From Bolinopsis microptera (Eukaryota > Ctenophora > Tentaculata > Lobata > Bolinopsidae), in contig NC_087075.1 in the NCBI RefSeq assembly GCF_026151205.1, positions 10,090,303 to 10,154,302 on the forward strand: a stretch of DNA of 64,000 nt. The letters are read 5' to 3'. The first letter of the stretch is position 1. Each line of letters opens with the position of its first letter. Shown one piece after another: positions 21,440 to 32,619 of the stretch. Under the pieces are notes generated by a model. It was given only the letters and a program-made list of their open reading frames with translations, was not told where the DNA came from and searched no databases. The translations under genes were made by a program, and so were the position numbers.

Positions 21440-21602
21440 AATAAGTTCGCAGTGGAATAATTTTTAAAAAACATTGAACGGACTTAAATTTGGACCTTTA
21501 AACGAACGGACATTATTTGAACGGACATTAAGATGAACGCTAGGGCCTCCATGAGCGTTCAATTAATGTCCGTTCAAATAAAGTCCGATAAGGTAATGAT
21601 AC
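21440..21602. repeat. pogo-like MITE
   Basis: Contains the inverted pair GAACGGACATTAAGATGAAC / GTTCAATTAATGTCCGTTC and ends TAAAGTCCGATAAGGTA. The left part (CTGGACAATAAGTTCGCAGT) is shared with 57275-57432. No coding capacity. Confidence 0.65.
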
Positions 21603-21609
21603 GTCATGA

Positions 21610-22432
21610 CTAGCCCACATTGTTTATTGTCTTAATCTGAACATCGACAATCACATGTGATGTAACGCGATTATAATATACAGATTAGTCTCTCTAAAAT
21701 GCGCAGCAAACATCGAAGAATCACCGGTAAACTCTGTGTAAAACACTGCCCTTGAACGTTCTTCATTGTCTTGAGCTGAACATCGACAATCACATATTGT
21801 GAAGTAACGCTATTATAATATACAGATTAGTCTCTCTAAAATGCGCAGCAAACATCGAAGAATGAAGAATCACCGGTAAACTCTGTGTAAAACACTGCCC
21901 TTGAACGTTATTATTGTCTTAAACTGAACATCGACAATCACATGTGATGCAACGCTTTTATAATATACAGATTAGTCTCTCTAAAATGCGCAGCAAACAT
22001 CGAAGAATCACCGGTAAACTCTGTGTAAAACACTGCCCTTGAACGTTATTATTGTCTTAAACTGAACATCGACAATCACATATTGCGATGTAACGCTATT
22101 ATAATATACAGATTAGTCTCTCTAAAATGCGCAGCAAACATCGAAGAATGAAGAATCACAGGTAAACTCTGTGTAAAACACTGCCCTTGAACGTAATTAT
22201 TGTCTTAAACTGAACATCGACAATCACATGTGATGCAACGCTATTATAATATACAGATTAGTCTCTCTAAAATGCGCAGCAAACATCGAAGAATCGCCGG
22301 TAAACTCTGTGTAAAACACTGCCCTTGAACGTTCTTCATTGTCTTAAACTGAAAATCGACAATCGCATGTGATGCAACGTTATTATAATCTAGGTACAGA
22401 TTAACCTCTCTAAAATGCGCAGCAAACGTTGC
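21610..22432. repeat. ~143-bp satellite, about 5.5 tandem units
   Basis: CAGATTAGTCTCTCTAAAAT recurs at about 21681, 21823, 21967, 22106 and 22253, with a variant at 22404, i.e. every 139-151 bp. Each unit also carries GTAAACTCTGTGTAAAACAC and CTGAACATCGACAATCACAT. Length variation comes from an optional GAAGAAT insertion. A further single unit occurs at 23282-23408. Open frames inside are repeats and not genes. Confidence 0.85.
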
Positions 22433-22527
22433 CGTACATTTTGCATTTAAGTCCCAATAGTCGCCAAATTTGCCGCAATCTTGCTGCAAATACAGCAAAT
22501 TTAGTTGCAGGTGCGGAATCGCTTGAC

Positions 22528-23004
22528 CATGCAGTGGTCGACCGGGATCGAAATTTTGTCCCGGCCGGTACTGGGCCGGGATTACCTCCATCCCGACCGG
22601 GACCGGTACCGGGACCGGGATAAAAATTAAAACCCGGCCGGTACCGGGATCAGCGTCATACCGGCCGGTACCGGGACCGGTACCGGGATTTTTCCAATAT
22701 TTCTCCGTTACTCCGTTAGAATGAAAAAATGTTAAATAAAACCTTCAAAGACAAAAGTCATATTTCTAGCATTAAAGTCAGTAAGAAGTCCATTACTCGT
22801 AAACGAAAATATAAAATCGACGTCATGAAACCCATGATTATTTTAAATCTAGATTTGCGAATTTTGGACTCAAATTTACGTTGAAAAACTGAATTTATTT
22901 TGAAAAAATCCCAGCTAAAATCCCGGCTAAAACCAAAATCCCGGCCGGTACCGGTACAAAATCGCCAAATACCGGCTGCGCCGCGGTATCTCGGTCGAGC
23001 TCTG
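22528..23004. mobile_element. GGGACC/CCGGTACC-rich hAT-type MITE with 8-bp target duplication
   Basis: CGCTTGAC is present on both sides (22520-22527 and 23005-23012). The ends form an imperfect inverted repeat (CAGTGGTCGACCGGGAT inside the left end against CAGAGCTCGACCGAGAT at the right). The interior has many CCGGTACCGGGA and GGGACCGGT units. An 8-bp duplication with CA-starting inverted repeats fits the hAT superfamily. A related element with cleaner ends is at 34285-34930. No transposase. Confidence 0.7.
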
Positions 23005-23054
23005 CGCTTGACACACCCTGCAATACAAGTACAACGTGTAGCAAGGAATCGCAC

Positions 23055-23281
23055 TTTTCGAAAAATTATAACGCACCTATAGGTCGTCTCTGGAGCAAAA
23101 TAATTATCTCCATTTACATTATAATCATAATTCGGAGTTAATTCTTTGTGTATGAAATTTTGATCGGTTTTTTGAAATTACGTTGTGTTTAGTAGCTGTT
23201 TAGTATATTAATTGGTAGTATTTCTGTTTAGCGTACCTTACCAACATTTTTAATTTTGAAGTCAAAGATGGAATTCTTTCT
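23055..23281 (+). repeat. 227-bp duplication, copy 1
   Basis: From TTTTCGAAAAATTATAACGC to GAAGTCAAAGATGGAATTCT. It is repeated, apparently without change, at 23409-23636. One unit of the ~143-bp satellite lies exactly between the two copies, suggesting recent duplication by recombination or an assembly duplication. Confidence 0.8.
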
Positions 23282-23408
23282 TATTATAATATACAGATTA
23301 GTCTCTCTAAAATGCGCAGCAAACATCGAAGAATGAAGAATCACCGGTAAACTCTGTGTAAAACACTGCCCTTGAACGTTATTATTGTCTTAAACTGAAC
23401 ATCGACAA

Positions 23409-23636
23409 TTTTCGAAAAATTATAACGCACCTATAGGTCGTCTCTGGAGCAAAATAATTATCTCCATTTACATTATAATCATAATTCGGAGTTAATTCTT
23501 TGTGTATGAAATTTTGATCGGTTTTTTGAAATTACGTTGTGTTTAGTAGCTGTTTAGTATATTAATTGGTAGTATTTCTGTTTAGCGTACCTTACCAACA
23601 TTTTTAATTTTGAAGTCAAAGATGGAATTCTTTCGA
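23409..23636 (+). repeat. 227-bp duplication, copy 2
   Basis: Second copy of 23055-23281. I saw no differences between the copies by eye. Beyond this copy the flank diverges. Confidence 0.8.
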
Positions 23637-23639
23637 AAC

Positions 23640-24405
23640 TAGTCGAGAGTTATTATAGTCCTCATCGGTTAACGGGTTCATCTAATCACGTGATTAGTTA
23701 AGTCAATCGACCTGATCACACGTAATGAATGGTACACGCACTTTAGTTCGACACGTACTGTAGACGTAGTTCGACAAACCCTAAGGTTCGGCTCTGTCGA
23801 ACTAAAATACGCTACCTGGACTCTAGTTCGACACGTACCGAAGCTCTACAGGGGTAATATCTGGCGAACTTAAGTTTTCGAACTAAAGTACTTGAATCGT
23901 AATGAAGACGCTGCTTTATATTAGCTTATGCACACAATATTATTATTAGCTTATACGCACAATATTAGCTTATATACGCACAATGTGTTGGAATTTCATG
24001 TTGTTAAGTGGTATGGGTGCTGAATTATGACGTAACATTAAAGACATCGGAAAGTATATTTATTCTTAAAAATCAGGAAAACATTAAACATATGTATATT
24101 TTCTATATTGTTCTATAGTTCTATATATAGAACATCTGAGGGGGCGCTATATGAATATCGGCGTTTCAGTATGAATGTGGGACTGGGACAATTTTGAAAA
24201 ACTTAACTGCAGTAGACTACTAGTACTAGCAAAACTGCGCGTTTTGCTCTAGAAACACATTTTTGCCGGCGTATCCTCTAAAAATATAATCACATAACTT
24301 GTATAGTTTTAAGGAGGGGCGCTAAAAGGGGAGGGGCGCCACTTGGGGGGCGCCTTTTCGGCGGGGGATGACAACATGCAACGTTACGCCACTGCACTCG
24401 CCCAA
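23640..24405. other. No recognised gene
   Basis: Contains short repeats of TTAGTTCGACACGTAC (23740-23845) and ATTAGCTTATACGCACAATA (23920-23985). No coding region was recognised. Confidence 0.45.
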
Positions 24406-24409
24406 AAAT

Positions 24410-24690
24410 TATCACGTGACTTTGGTTTTTATTGTTTTGCAGCCGAACAGTACGGTTTTACATAAATTCTAATCGGAATCCCAACCCTAACCGGCCTAAC
24501 CCTAACTCAGCTCTGAAGTTATCCACAGCCTTAACCACAACCTTAACCGTAACATGAGCCCTAAACAATAGAATTCGTGTTTTACTAGCCTTTCATGTGA
24601 CCAAAATGGTTTTTTGCCCATAATTAGTCTCCTGGGAAGCATTTTTACAATTACCCTACGTTATGGGGTTTGATTCGGAATCAGCGTCCA
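24410..24690 (+). repeat. C repeat, second copy
   Basis: Begins TCGCCCAAAAATTATCACGT, contains CCAACCCTAACC-type units, and ends GATTCGGAATCAGCGTCCA. Same element as 25367-25662 and, inverted, 7986-8283. Confidence 0.65.
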
Positions 24691-25366
24691 CACAGATTGA
24701 AAATGAGTCACTTTAGTTAGGCATGTTAGTTGCATAAGTCGCTTATACACACATAATGTATTGGATTATTCTGCTGTAAAGTTATAAAGTTATAAAGTTG
24801 AATAATCTAGACTAGAGAATACAATTGAAGTAGACACTGTAGTCTTGTAGTTTGCACTTCTATTGTATCCATCACCAGCTCAACTACTACTAGCCCCAGC
24901 AATCCTACCTATCTTATTGTTAAACTTTATATATGGGAATAATTATTGACCATTGTTAATGATCTGGCCCGGCGCGCGCTACTTCGTAGCACTTGTGACT
25001 TGCCATCGGGCTAACATTTCGAAAAGTAAGCGGCGCGTGCTAGCGCTACTTCGAAGAAATTTAGACGAGTAACAAGTAACATCCTTCAAAATAATTATTG
25101 TACTTGAATTGTCAAGAAACTCAGCGTAATAGTCTAAGACATCGCGTAAGAGTAAGACTTTATGCACATAAGGACATAAGGTACAGAGAAAAAATTTGAC
25201 ACGTCGCCCCCAACTATTATATTTATACATCTACTGCAGTAATATGAAGCGTGCTATAGTAACGCGAGCTAACTCAATTTGATAAATTTGAACATTTAAA
25301 AAATTGTTTTGTATTTTGTGGGCGCCCGGCAGTTCTGGAATCTGAAAATCCCTACACAGATATTTG
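24691..25366. other. No recognised gene
   Basis: A minus-strand open frame at 24979-25230 has no recognisable family and no supporting context. No repeat was recognised. Confidence 0.4.
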
Positions 25367-25662
25367 GCTTTTACTAATTCGCTCGCCCAAAGATTTCAGT
25401 TGACTTTGGTTTTTATGGTTTTGCAGCCGTACAAAACGGTTTTACATAAACTCTAATCCCAACCCTAACCCTAACCATAACCTCGAAGCTATCCATAATT
25501 CTTACCACAACCCTAACCCTAACCCGAGCCCTAAACAATCGAATTCATGTTTTACTAGCCTGTCACGTGACCAAAACAGTTTTTTTACCCATAACTCTCC
25601 AGGGAAGCATTTTTACCCTACGTCAATATGGGGGGTGATTCGGAATCAGCGTCCAAAAATAC
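25367..25662 (+). repeat. C repeat, third copy
   Basis: Begins TTTACTAATTCGCTCGCCCA, holds CCCTAACCCTAACC units, and ends CGGAATCAGCGTCCA. The AATTCGCTCGCCC end is the reverse complement of the 8283 end of the first copy. Confidence 0.65.
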
Positions 25663-26110
25663 ACCGATTCAGATTAATTTCATACCCCAAAGGGTCTTTC
25701 CACAAGAATTTGCTTAAAATTTGGGCGAGCGATTCATTAGGAGTGCAGATATTTATAATTATTGTGTAGAAACACTCGACAGTGTACTGTGTAGCCAATA
25801 TCCATCGTGTTGCTGTTATAGTGTTATAGAGTTTCGTTACCTGGGGACCCCAGGCTATTATGTTCATAAACATAATAATGAATAAAGATTCGGCGGAATG
25901 ACAGGCTGAGCGCCGCCCAGTAAAGAGTTTCATAATGACGGTTCGAGCTAGGGTTGCCATTATCGGTACAACATTTTTTATCGCGATAATCGATAATTTT
26001 TTCAAAATTATCTCGATTATATCGGTTATCGGCGATTAATTTGTCAAGTAATATTTGTATACACTCTGCATATTTGAATTATGCTCCTATGCCATGCTAA
26101 GAGTAAGACG

Positions 26111-26815
26111 AGAAATCCGCCAGACTGATGCAGGAGCTCATCACAAAGCTCAACAACCAGTGGAACTTCTTTTCTCCGGCTATAGACATCACTCCTCAGA
26201 TAACGAGAATCAAAATGTACATTAACGGGGATTGTCCAGAAACATTTCTAAAGGACAAAGCGGCAATCCAAGTTCTCCTAAACGGGTCACTCGGTAAGTC
26301 CCTTTCAAAACTGAAAATTCAGGATGTCGATTTCAAAATCTTAAACTTCCAAGAATTCAAATACCTCAATAGCTCACACCCTACCTAATACCAAAAAGCT
26401 CACACCATTGTCCATCAGGTAAATTTATGAGTCCCAACGATTTTGGCACAGAACGACCCCCAGTATGGGCAGTTAAAAAGAATGGGAACCCCTTTACTAT
26501 CCTACATGTAGGCGCTAAAAGGATAGAAAGCGTTGAATTCCGTCTGAAAGCAACCCGCGACCCATACCTCTGCTCTCTCCCAGGGGCCAGGATTGAAACG
26601 AAGGTTTGTCCCTCACTACCCACTAAAGTTCAGAGAAATCACTTAAAACGCCCGATTTACCATGTTAACTACAACAAAATTTAAAAATTTAAATAACAAA
26701 ACACAAACCCAGGTGGACACAGTAACTGAACAAGAACTACAAGAAAAGACGGACCAGGATCTACAAATATCTGCTGATAAGAAGAACGAAGACATCACAA
26801 CTTCACCCAGATAAA
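26111..26815 (+). pseudogene. LINE ORF1 region, truncated and frameshifted
   Basis: Starts in frame at the insertion junction as EKSARLMQELITKLNNQW and runs to a stop after LNSSHPT near 26386. The next frame reads through LTPYLIPKSSHHCPSGKF into VWAVKKNGNPFTILHVG, so a one-base frameshift lies near 26370. A third short frame (26661-26815) gives an acidic, Gln-rich tail. By position this is the nucleic-acid-binding ORF1 product; no CCHC knuckle was recognised here. Confidence 0.55.
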
Positions 26816-27558
26816 GCGCATAAACCGAAATAAAATAGAGACAGAGCAATGGGGGCAGTAAATCTAAAATATACCTCATGTACCAAACTGTTTTGGAATA
26901 ATTTGAACTTGTTTTAAAGGGAATATTCACTTTCTTGAACATTACAATTGAGGATTTATAAGAAAAATTTTCAATAACTTTCTGACTTTATACTTCATGA
27001 CTCCAGAATTCTATATCATTTGTCCAAAACAACGAGAATGAAACTAAACCGTTGAATCCAAACTTACAACTTAAACTTACAAACAAGTACAACTAAAAGA
27101 ATAAAACCCTACGTCTGCGTCGTCTGCATCTTCTATCAACGATATATAATAAGCCGACAGCCTCAAAATGAAAACAAAAAGTAAGGTTTCACATTTTTCG
27201 CAACGAGCCAAAACTCCACCTACCTCTAAACTAAGCAGGAAACAGAAAACATGCAGGAACAGAAATCAAAACACTGACTCTTCTAAGAAAAATAAGAATA
27301 ACAACACAACACCATAAAACCTCTTTTTAAAATACCCCATCTCTAACGCGCACAACAAGGTAGCGCCGCGCACCTTGACAAATGATCCAAAAATGAAAAA
27401 CCTCCGCAAGCAATCTCCATCAGAGCAGAAACACATCTGAGCGCGAAAACCTCCACTCTTGCTCCTTGTTTCAGTGACGACAGGCGATTCCCAGTTTGTA
27501 CCAGACTAAAGCAACTCACAATAGACTGCTACTCCCTCTTCCCCGGTAAGTATACGTT

Positions 27559-27648
27559 ATTCCGCTACGGACAGTAGAACAAAATTCGATTTTCCGCTAC
27601 GGACAGTAGATCAAAATTCGATATTCCGCTACGGACAGTAGACCCAAA
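27559..27648 (+). repeat. Three ~34-bp tandem repeats just upstream of LINE ORF2
   Basis: TTCCGCTACGGACAGTAGA occurs three times with AACAAAATTCGAT-type spacers, and ends 24 bp before the ORF2 ATG. It could be an internal promoter or RNA element of the LINE, or a copy-specific expansion. No function can be read from sequence. Confidence 0.7.
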
Positions 27649-27671
27649 ACCCCCGATCAATAAATCCCAAA

Positions 27672-30600
27672 ATGGGAAAACGAACCGCACGTACCGATGC
27701 GTTTAACCTAAACGGCAAAACCCCTCAGAATAAGAAGAGAATTTCCCAACGCCAGAATGTCAATCCCTCAACTAAAGAGAAAGGTAAGGAAAGCTACTTT
27801 ACCAACGTTAAACAAATTAATCTACAAAAGAAAAAAGTCGCTTGCATGAATTACTACCAGGAATTATCACCATACGAAATCATGTTAACACAAGAGCCTT
27901 ACGCTGTTAAAAACAAAATATGCTTCGTTCCAACTACTCATAAGGCTTTCAGTGCTTACTGCCATGAGAAAACACCAAGAGCCGCCATCCTGCTACCACT
28001 AGAACTAAGCAAATTATCTTTCATTATGGGGAACTTCTCAAACGGAGACATAATAACTGTCAAATCCAACATCATATCAAAGAAAGGAGTTATATTCACT
28101 TCAATTTATATGGCCCTAGAGAAGAACGAACAAAAAATTGAACCATCTACCCTCAATAAATTCAAGGAACTAACCATCTATGCAAAACAGAACAATATCC
28201 CCCTCATACTGGGATCTGACTCCAACGGCCACCACACTCTTTGGAATAGCTACAAAGAAACGGAAAGAGGAAGGATCATCAGTAATCTCATCAATGAACT
28301 AGATCTAAAAATACAAAACACAGGGAACTCACCCACCTTCGTGAACACTCGAGGGCACAAAAGCAGAATAGACATCACCATGACAAATAACTTCTCAAAC
28401 ACTCTCATAAAAAACTGGAAAGTCCACGAAGAAGTATCGCTATCAGACCACAAACTGATCAGTTTCCAAGTCGATCTAGGAAACAACAAAACCAGCTACA
28501 GAAGATGCTACGAGAAAGCAAACTGGAACGACTTCAGAACCAAAGTTGAATCTAAGCTAAAGGAGAATCCCTTCAACTACAAAACAAAACCTGGATCTCT
28601 CGATAAAAATATGAATTTCATTAACAACATCCTACAAAAGACACTTGATGAAATCTGCCCCCGGACCAAAATCATCCATAAATCCAAAACACCGTGGAAC
28701 GATAACCTAGAAAAACTGAAAATTAATACCAAGAAAGCGAAAAACAAAACCCTCCTGAATCCAGAACAACCAAAACTCAGACAAGAACTGACAACTCAAG
28801 AAAGAGACTATAGAAGAGAAATCCAAAATGTAGAAAGACAGAGCTGGAGAGACTTCTGCTCAGAGGAGAAGAGCAAGAAAAAGCTTGCTAAATTCCCCAA
28901 ACCTAAACAAAAGGACTGGGAGATACTCCATATTTTGAAAAAAGAAAACGGAGAATTCACAAAAACTTCAGAGGAAACACTAGGTTACTTTGCAAATCAC
29001 CACTTCCCCATATCAAATGAAGATCTACTTAACCCTCTCCAACACCAAGAAAACATCTCAGGAGAAATCATCAATGAATGTGCCTATAAGAAAGCTATCA
29101 GCTCTCTACAGCCTAAAAAAGCACCAGGACCCGACAAAATTAGAAACGAGATGATAATCCACTGTAAAGACTTACTGAAAGACCCACTCTTACACATATT
29201 CAAACAATGTCTGGAGACAGCTCGCTCCCCTAAAGCCTGGAACAAAAACGGAAGCATTATATTAGCAAAACCATTCAAAGATGATTACTCCAACCCAAGA
29301 GCATTCAGAATCATCAGCCTGACATCCAATGTACAAAAACTTCTAGAAAAAATCATTCTTATATATCTAGAAGACAAAGTGAAAATCGACAAAAAACTGA
29401 CAAAAAATCAATATGGATTCAGGAAAAGAAAGGGGACCGAAGCTGCCCTTCACAAACTGACTAGACGGATTGAAGATGCGATAGCAAACGGACAATACGC
29501 ACTCGGAATATTCCTGGATATAGAATCCGCATTCGACAAATTAAAATTCAACTCAATCCAAAATGCGATGCTAAAAATAGAAATCCCCAAAACAATTATA
29601 AACTGGATTTACTACATGCTCTCAAACCGAGAAATCACTCTAGAACTACACGGCAGAACAATCAAAAGAAACATCTACAGAGGTTGTCCTCAAGGAGCCA
29701 TCCTATCACCCCTCCTCTGGAACCTAACCCTGAACACACTTCTCGAAAGGGACGATCTAAACCCAGACTTCCTGCAAGCATTTGCAGATGACCTAGCGAT
29801 AATAATAAAAGGTATTGACATATCTCTCACCATGAGAGATATAGCTAAACATTATCTAAAAACGATCAACAGATGGTGTAATGAAAACGGAGTAAAACTC
29901 AGCATTCTGAAAACTACCACAATTATATTCTCACCAATCAACAAAAAATACAAATTTGAACCAATAACCCTGGGAAACTCTACTTTCAAAGTGGAAAAAG
30001 AGGTAAAATACCTGGGAGTCACACTGGACAAACACCTCAGATGGAATGTTCACATAAAACAAAAAACCAATGCAGCAATGAAACTTCTAATGGCCTGCAA
30101 ATCTTACATTGGTAAAACATGGGGAGTATCCCCCCCTAGAATGAGATGGATCTATAACCAAGTTATCCTCCCCACACTAGGATACGCCTGCTTCCTCTGG
30201 AAGAATGTAAACCACCTGCTGCACATGCTAGAAAAAGTACAAAAATTTGCAACACTTCAAATAACGGGAGGTTTCTCCACCACTCCGAAAATTACACTGG
30301 ACAGCCTAGCAGGCATTATGCCTATTGAAATTAAATTACATAACATCGCAACAAAAACAGCATTAAGATTATACTCGAACAAATGCTGGTACCCGGACAC
30401 CAACCTAGGATGTAAGAAATCCTATATCTCACATGCCAGACAACTTGACAAAGAAATTCAACCTCTGAAATATTATCTGGACAGTCCTCTAAATGAACAA
30501 ACTCAACCACAAAACATCGTAAGAAGTTTCACCATATCTGAAGAGGAAATCAACGACCCAAAACTATGCGAGCCAGAAGAGAACACGATTCAAATATTCA

Positions 30601-31514
30601 CAGATGGATCAGTCATAGACACTAAAGAAGGAAAACAAGCAGGAGCGGGCATATACATTCGCAAAGAACAAACAGATCTATTGCATAAACACTGCTCATT
30701 AGGCACATTGGCGACCATCAACCAAGCTGAAATGTACGCCATCTGTGAAGCTGCAGCCTTCCTGAAAAATGATACCAGTCAAGCCAACTCAGTAAAGATC
30801 TTCACAGATTCCCTGAACTCGATCCAAAGACTAAATAAAACTGATTCAAACTCAAAATTAACAATTGAAACATTAAACAACATAAAAGACCTTCAACTAA
30901 AATACAAAGAAGTCACTTTACACAAAGTAAGAGCCCACATAGGAATTGTAGGCAATGAAACAGCTGATACATTGGCTAAAAGAGGTGCGGAAAGTAAACC
31001 AATAGGACCAGAACCATTCCTATACTTACCAGACTCGATAATAAGACACAAACTAGGAACACAAATGCTGAACAAAAGATCAAAATCGATTCAGGAAAGT
31101 AAAATAAAAATAAGTAATAAAATCTTACTCAATAGCTACCTTAAAGATAAACCACCAAAAATTGCCCACCACATCAAAGCAGACCTAAAAAACATAACAG
31201 GTATTATTTCAGGACAAAACCATCTAGCACACCATGAAAATAAGATGGACAGGAACGTAATTCCATTCTGTAAACACTGCCCGGGAACAAGAGAGACCAC
31301 GGAACACTTCATGGCGGATTGTCCCGCTTACTCCCACATCAGGCAAGAAATCTTCCAATCAACACATATTCCCTTAAACCAAATAATACAAAATTTCAAC
31401 ACGAAAACTATTTGCAAATTCATTAACCGAACAGGGAGGATGGAAGAAGAAAATAAATGTTATCAAAACTTTAAAAAAAACCAAAAATTCTCGGCTTTGA
31501 TACCACGTCAATAA
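27672..31514 (+). CDS. LINE ORF2: endonuclease, reverse transcriptase, RNase H
   Basis: An uninterrupted 1280-residue ORF. Residues ~60-270 form an APE-type endonuclease (LTQEPY; GSDSNGHHTLWNS; GHKSRIDITM; LSDHK). The reverse transcriptase follows with APGPDKIRNEMI, RIISLTSNVQKLLEK, LDIESAFDKL, RGCPQGAILSPLLWN and the catalytic FADD near residues 707-710, then KYLGVTLDKHLRW. RNase H starts near 974 (FTDGS, NQAEMYA, FTDSLNS, RAHIGIVGNETADTLA), with its acidic residues present. A Cys-His motif (CKHCPGTRETTEHFMADC) begins near 1199. It would nick target DNA and reverse-transcribe LINE RNA. The lack of stops points to a young insertion, although ORF1 is broken. Confidence 0.95.
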   Translation: MGKRTARTDAFNLNGKTPQNKKRISQRQNVNPSTKEKGKESYFTNVKQINLQKKKVACMNYYQELSPYEIMLTQEPYAVKNKICFVPTTHKAFSAYCHEKTPRAAILLPLELSKLSFIMGNFSNGDIITVKSNIISKKGVIFTSIYMALEKNEQKIEPSTLNKFKELTIYAKQNNIPLILGSDSNGHHTLWNSYKETERGRIISNLINELDLKIQNTGNSPTFVNTRGHKSRIDITMTNNFSNTLIKNWKVHEEVSLSDHKLISFQVDLGNNKTSYRRCYEKANWNDFRTKVESKLKENPFNYKTKPGSLDKNMNFINNILQKTLDEICPRTKIIHKSKTPWNDNLEKLKINTKKAKNKTLLNPEQPKLRQELTTQERDYRREIQNVERQSWRDFCSEEKSKKKLAKFPKPKQKDWEILHILKKENGEFTKTSEETLGYFANHHFPISNEDLLNPLQHQENISGEIINECAYKKAISSLQPKKAPGPDKIRNEMIIHCKDLLKDPLLHIFKQCLETARSPKAWNKNGSIILAKPFKDDYSNPRAFRIISLTSNVQKLLEKIILIYLEDKVKIDKKLTKNQYGFRKRKGTEAALHKLTRRIEDAIANGQYALGIFLDIESAFDKLKFNSIQNAMLKIEIPKTIINWIYYMLSNREITLELHGRTIKRNIYRGCPQGAILSPLLWNLTLNTLLERDDLNPDFLQAFADDLAIIIKGIDISLTMRDIAKHYLKTINRWCNENGVKLSILKTTTIIFSPINKKYKFEPITLGNSTFKVEKEVKYLGVTLDKHLRWNVHIKQKTNAAMKLLMACKSYIGKTWGVSPPRMRWIYNQVILPTLGYACFLWKNVNHLLHMLEKVQKFATLQITGGFSTTPKITLDSLAGIMPIEIKLHNIATKTALRLYSNKCWYPDTNLGCKKSYISHARQLDKEIQPLKYYLDSPLNEQTQPQNIVRSFTISEEEINDPKLCEPEENTIQIFTDGSVIDTKEGKQAGAGIYIRKEQTDLLHKHCSLGTLATINQAEMYAICEAAAFLKNDTSQANSVKIFTDSLNSIQRLNKTDSNSKLTIETLNNIKDLQLKYKEVTLHKVRAHIGIVGNETADTLAKRGAESKPIGPEPFLYLPDSIIRHKLGTQMLNKRSKSIQESKIKISNKILLNSYLKDKPPKIAHHIKADLKNITGIISGQNHLAHHENKMDRNVIPFCKHCPGTRETTEHFMADCPAYSHIRQEIFQSTHIPLNQIIQNFNTKTICKFINRTGRMEEENKCYQNFKKNQKFSALIPRQ

Positions 31515-32013
31515 CTTCCAAAACACTATGCATAAGTACTGCTAGTTCAAGCGCATTAACCATATACAAAGGACCTCAAAAAGCGCGCAACCACTCAAAA
31601 TGCGAGAGCGCAAAAGACGCGCGCAGCAAAACAACAAACAAAGCACAGTAAATATCGAGAAACACCTAGCGGAGCTGTTAGCCAGATAACAGTGGAAGTG
31701 GAAGTTTCTCGCATTATCAAACCCAATTTTCCGGGAGGCTGTTTCGACAGTTGACTTTCTATGGACTCAGAAAGTCCCCCGATGACGGAACATATGGCAG
31801 ATACTCCTAGGGGTATCGCCGTTCCACCGGGTCATAACAGCAATGTTATGTCTATTTGGTTCGTGCCGGCTCAGCGAGTCCCCATCCCAGCTGAGCTTTC
31901 GGTACACCTCCGCAACCAAAGGAGCTCCAAGAGACGTTAGCCACAAGGCGGACGTAGCCTCCCCGCATACCCGGGGAGGTAGAGTGAGCGCCCATCGACA
32001 AAAAAAAAAAAAA
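31515..32013 (+). other. LINE 3' UTR and poly(A)
   Basis: Non-coding, moderately GC-rich. It contains ACTTTCTATGGACTCAGAAA near 31750 and ends GCCCATCGAC followed by about 13 A, then the target duplication. Confidence 0.7.
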
Positions 32014-32111
32014 GAGTAAGATGTAACATTGCAACCTTTGTACTTAATTTCTTGCTAATATTTTATGATCTGTTGTTTTAATTGTATAAATGTGCCAACG
32101 GAGAACGCACT

Positions 32112-32318
32112 TTAAAGCACGAAAAAAAATGAACACACTTCACGCACTTTTCCCGAAAAAATGACGCACGAACCAACTATGGTCTTGAACGGTGCGAGAG
32201 TCTTGGTAATGTCTTTTGCTAACTCAGTGTCTCCCGAGCTCCAACGGGTTTTGTAGTCTCGTTGCAGTCTGAGTTCCTTTCCGTGCTTCAATAAACAACA
32301 ATAACTACGTCTGACCAT
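32112..32318 (-). pseudogene. hAT transposase fragment, internally deleted
   Basis: Encodes CCLLKHGKELRLQRDYKTRW, then jumps by deletion to TELAKDITKTLAPFK. The same residues occur continuously in the longer fragment at 33973-34263. YKTRW matches the conserved TRW of hAT transposases. Confidence 0.65.
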
Positions 32319-32619
32319 ACAACCTCCAAGTTACTTACTAGATGCGATAACGCAAAATTTCAATCTTCACTGCCACAAATTCATACGCACATACCATCAC
32401 ACTGCAAATTATGCTAGCAGTAGCACTGGGTTTTAACTTTACAGACAGAGAAATAGATACAAAAAATGTGTTAAATTTTGGCCATTTTACCATAATAAAA
32501 ATTGGTTGATTATCGCGATAATTCTCGAAAATTGTCGTGATAATCTATAACGATTTTTGGGAAATTTTCGTCGATAATATCGGTTAGTAACCCTAATCTT
32601 GATAGCTTTGAGCAACTTA

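Larger units (their letters stand above)
26109..32013 (+). mobile_element. LINE retrotransposon with RNase H, target duplication and poly(A) tail
   Basis: GAGTAAGA (extended by AA on each side) flanks the element at 26101-26108 and 32014-32021, and a run of about 13 A precedes the right copy. Inside are a damaged ORF1 region (26111-26815), a spacer with three short tandem repeats (27559-27648), the long ORF2 and a ~500-bp 3' UTR. ORF1 enters at the left junction without a start codon, so the copy is probably 5'-truncated. Domain order (APE-type endonuclease, reverse transcriptase, RNase H, Cys-His motif) fits the I/Jockey-related LINE group. It sits inside an hAT element. Confidence 0.9.

Noticed and set aside
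22244-22591. 115-residue minus-strand open frame
   Set aside because: Spans the end of the 143-bp satellite and the start of a MITE; not a gene.
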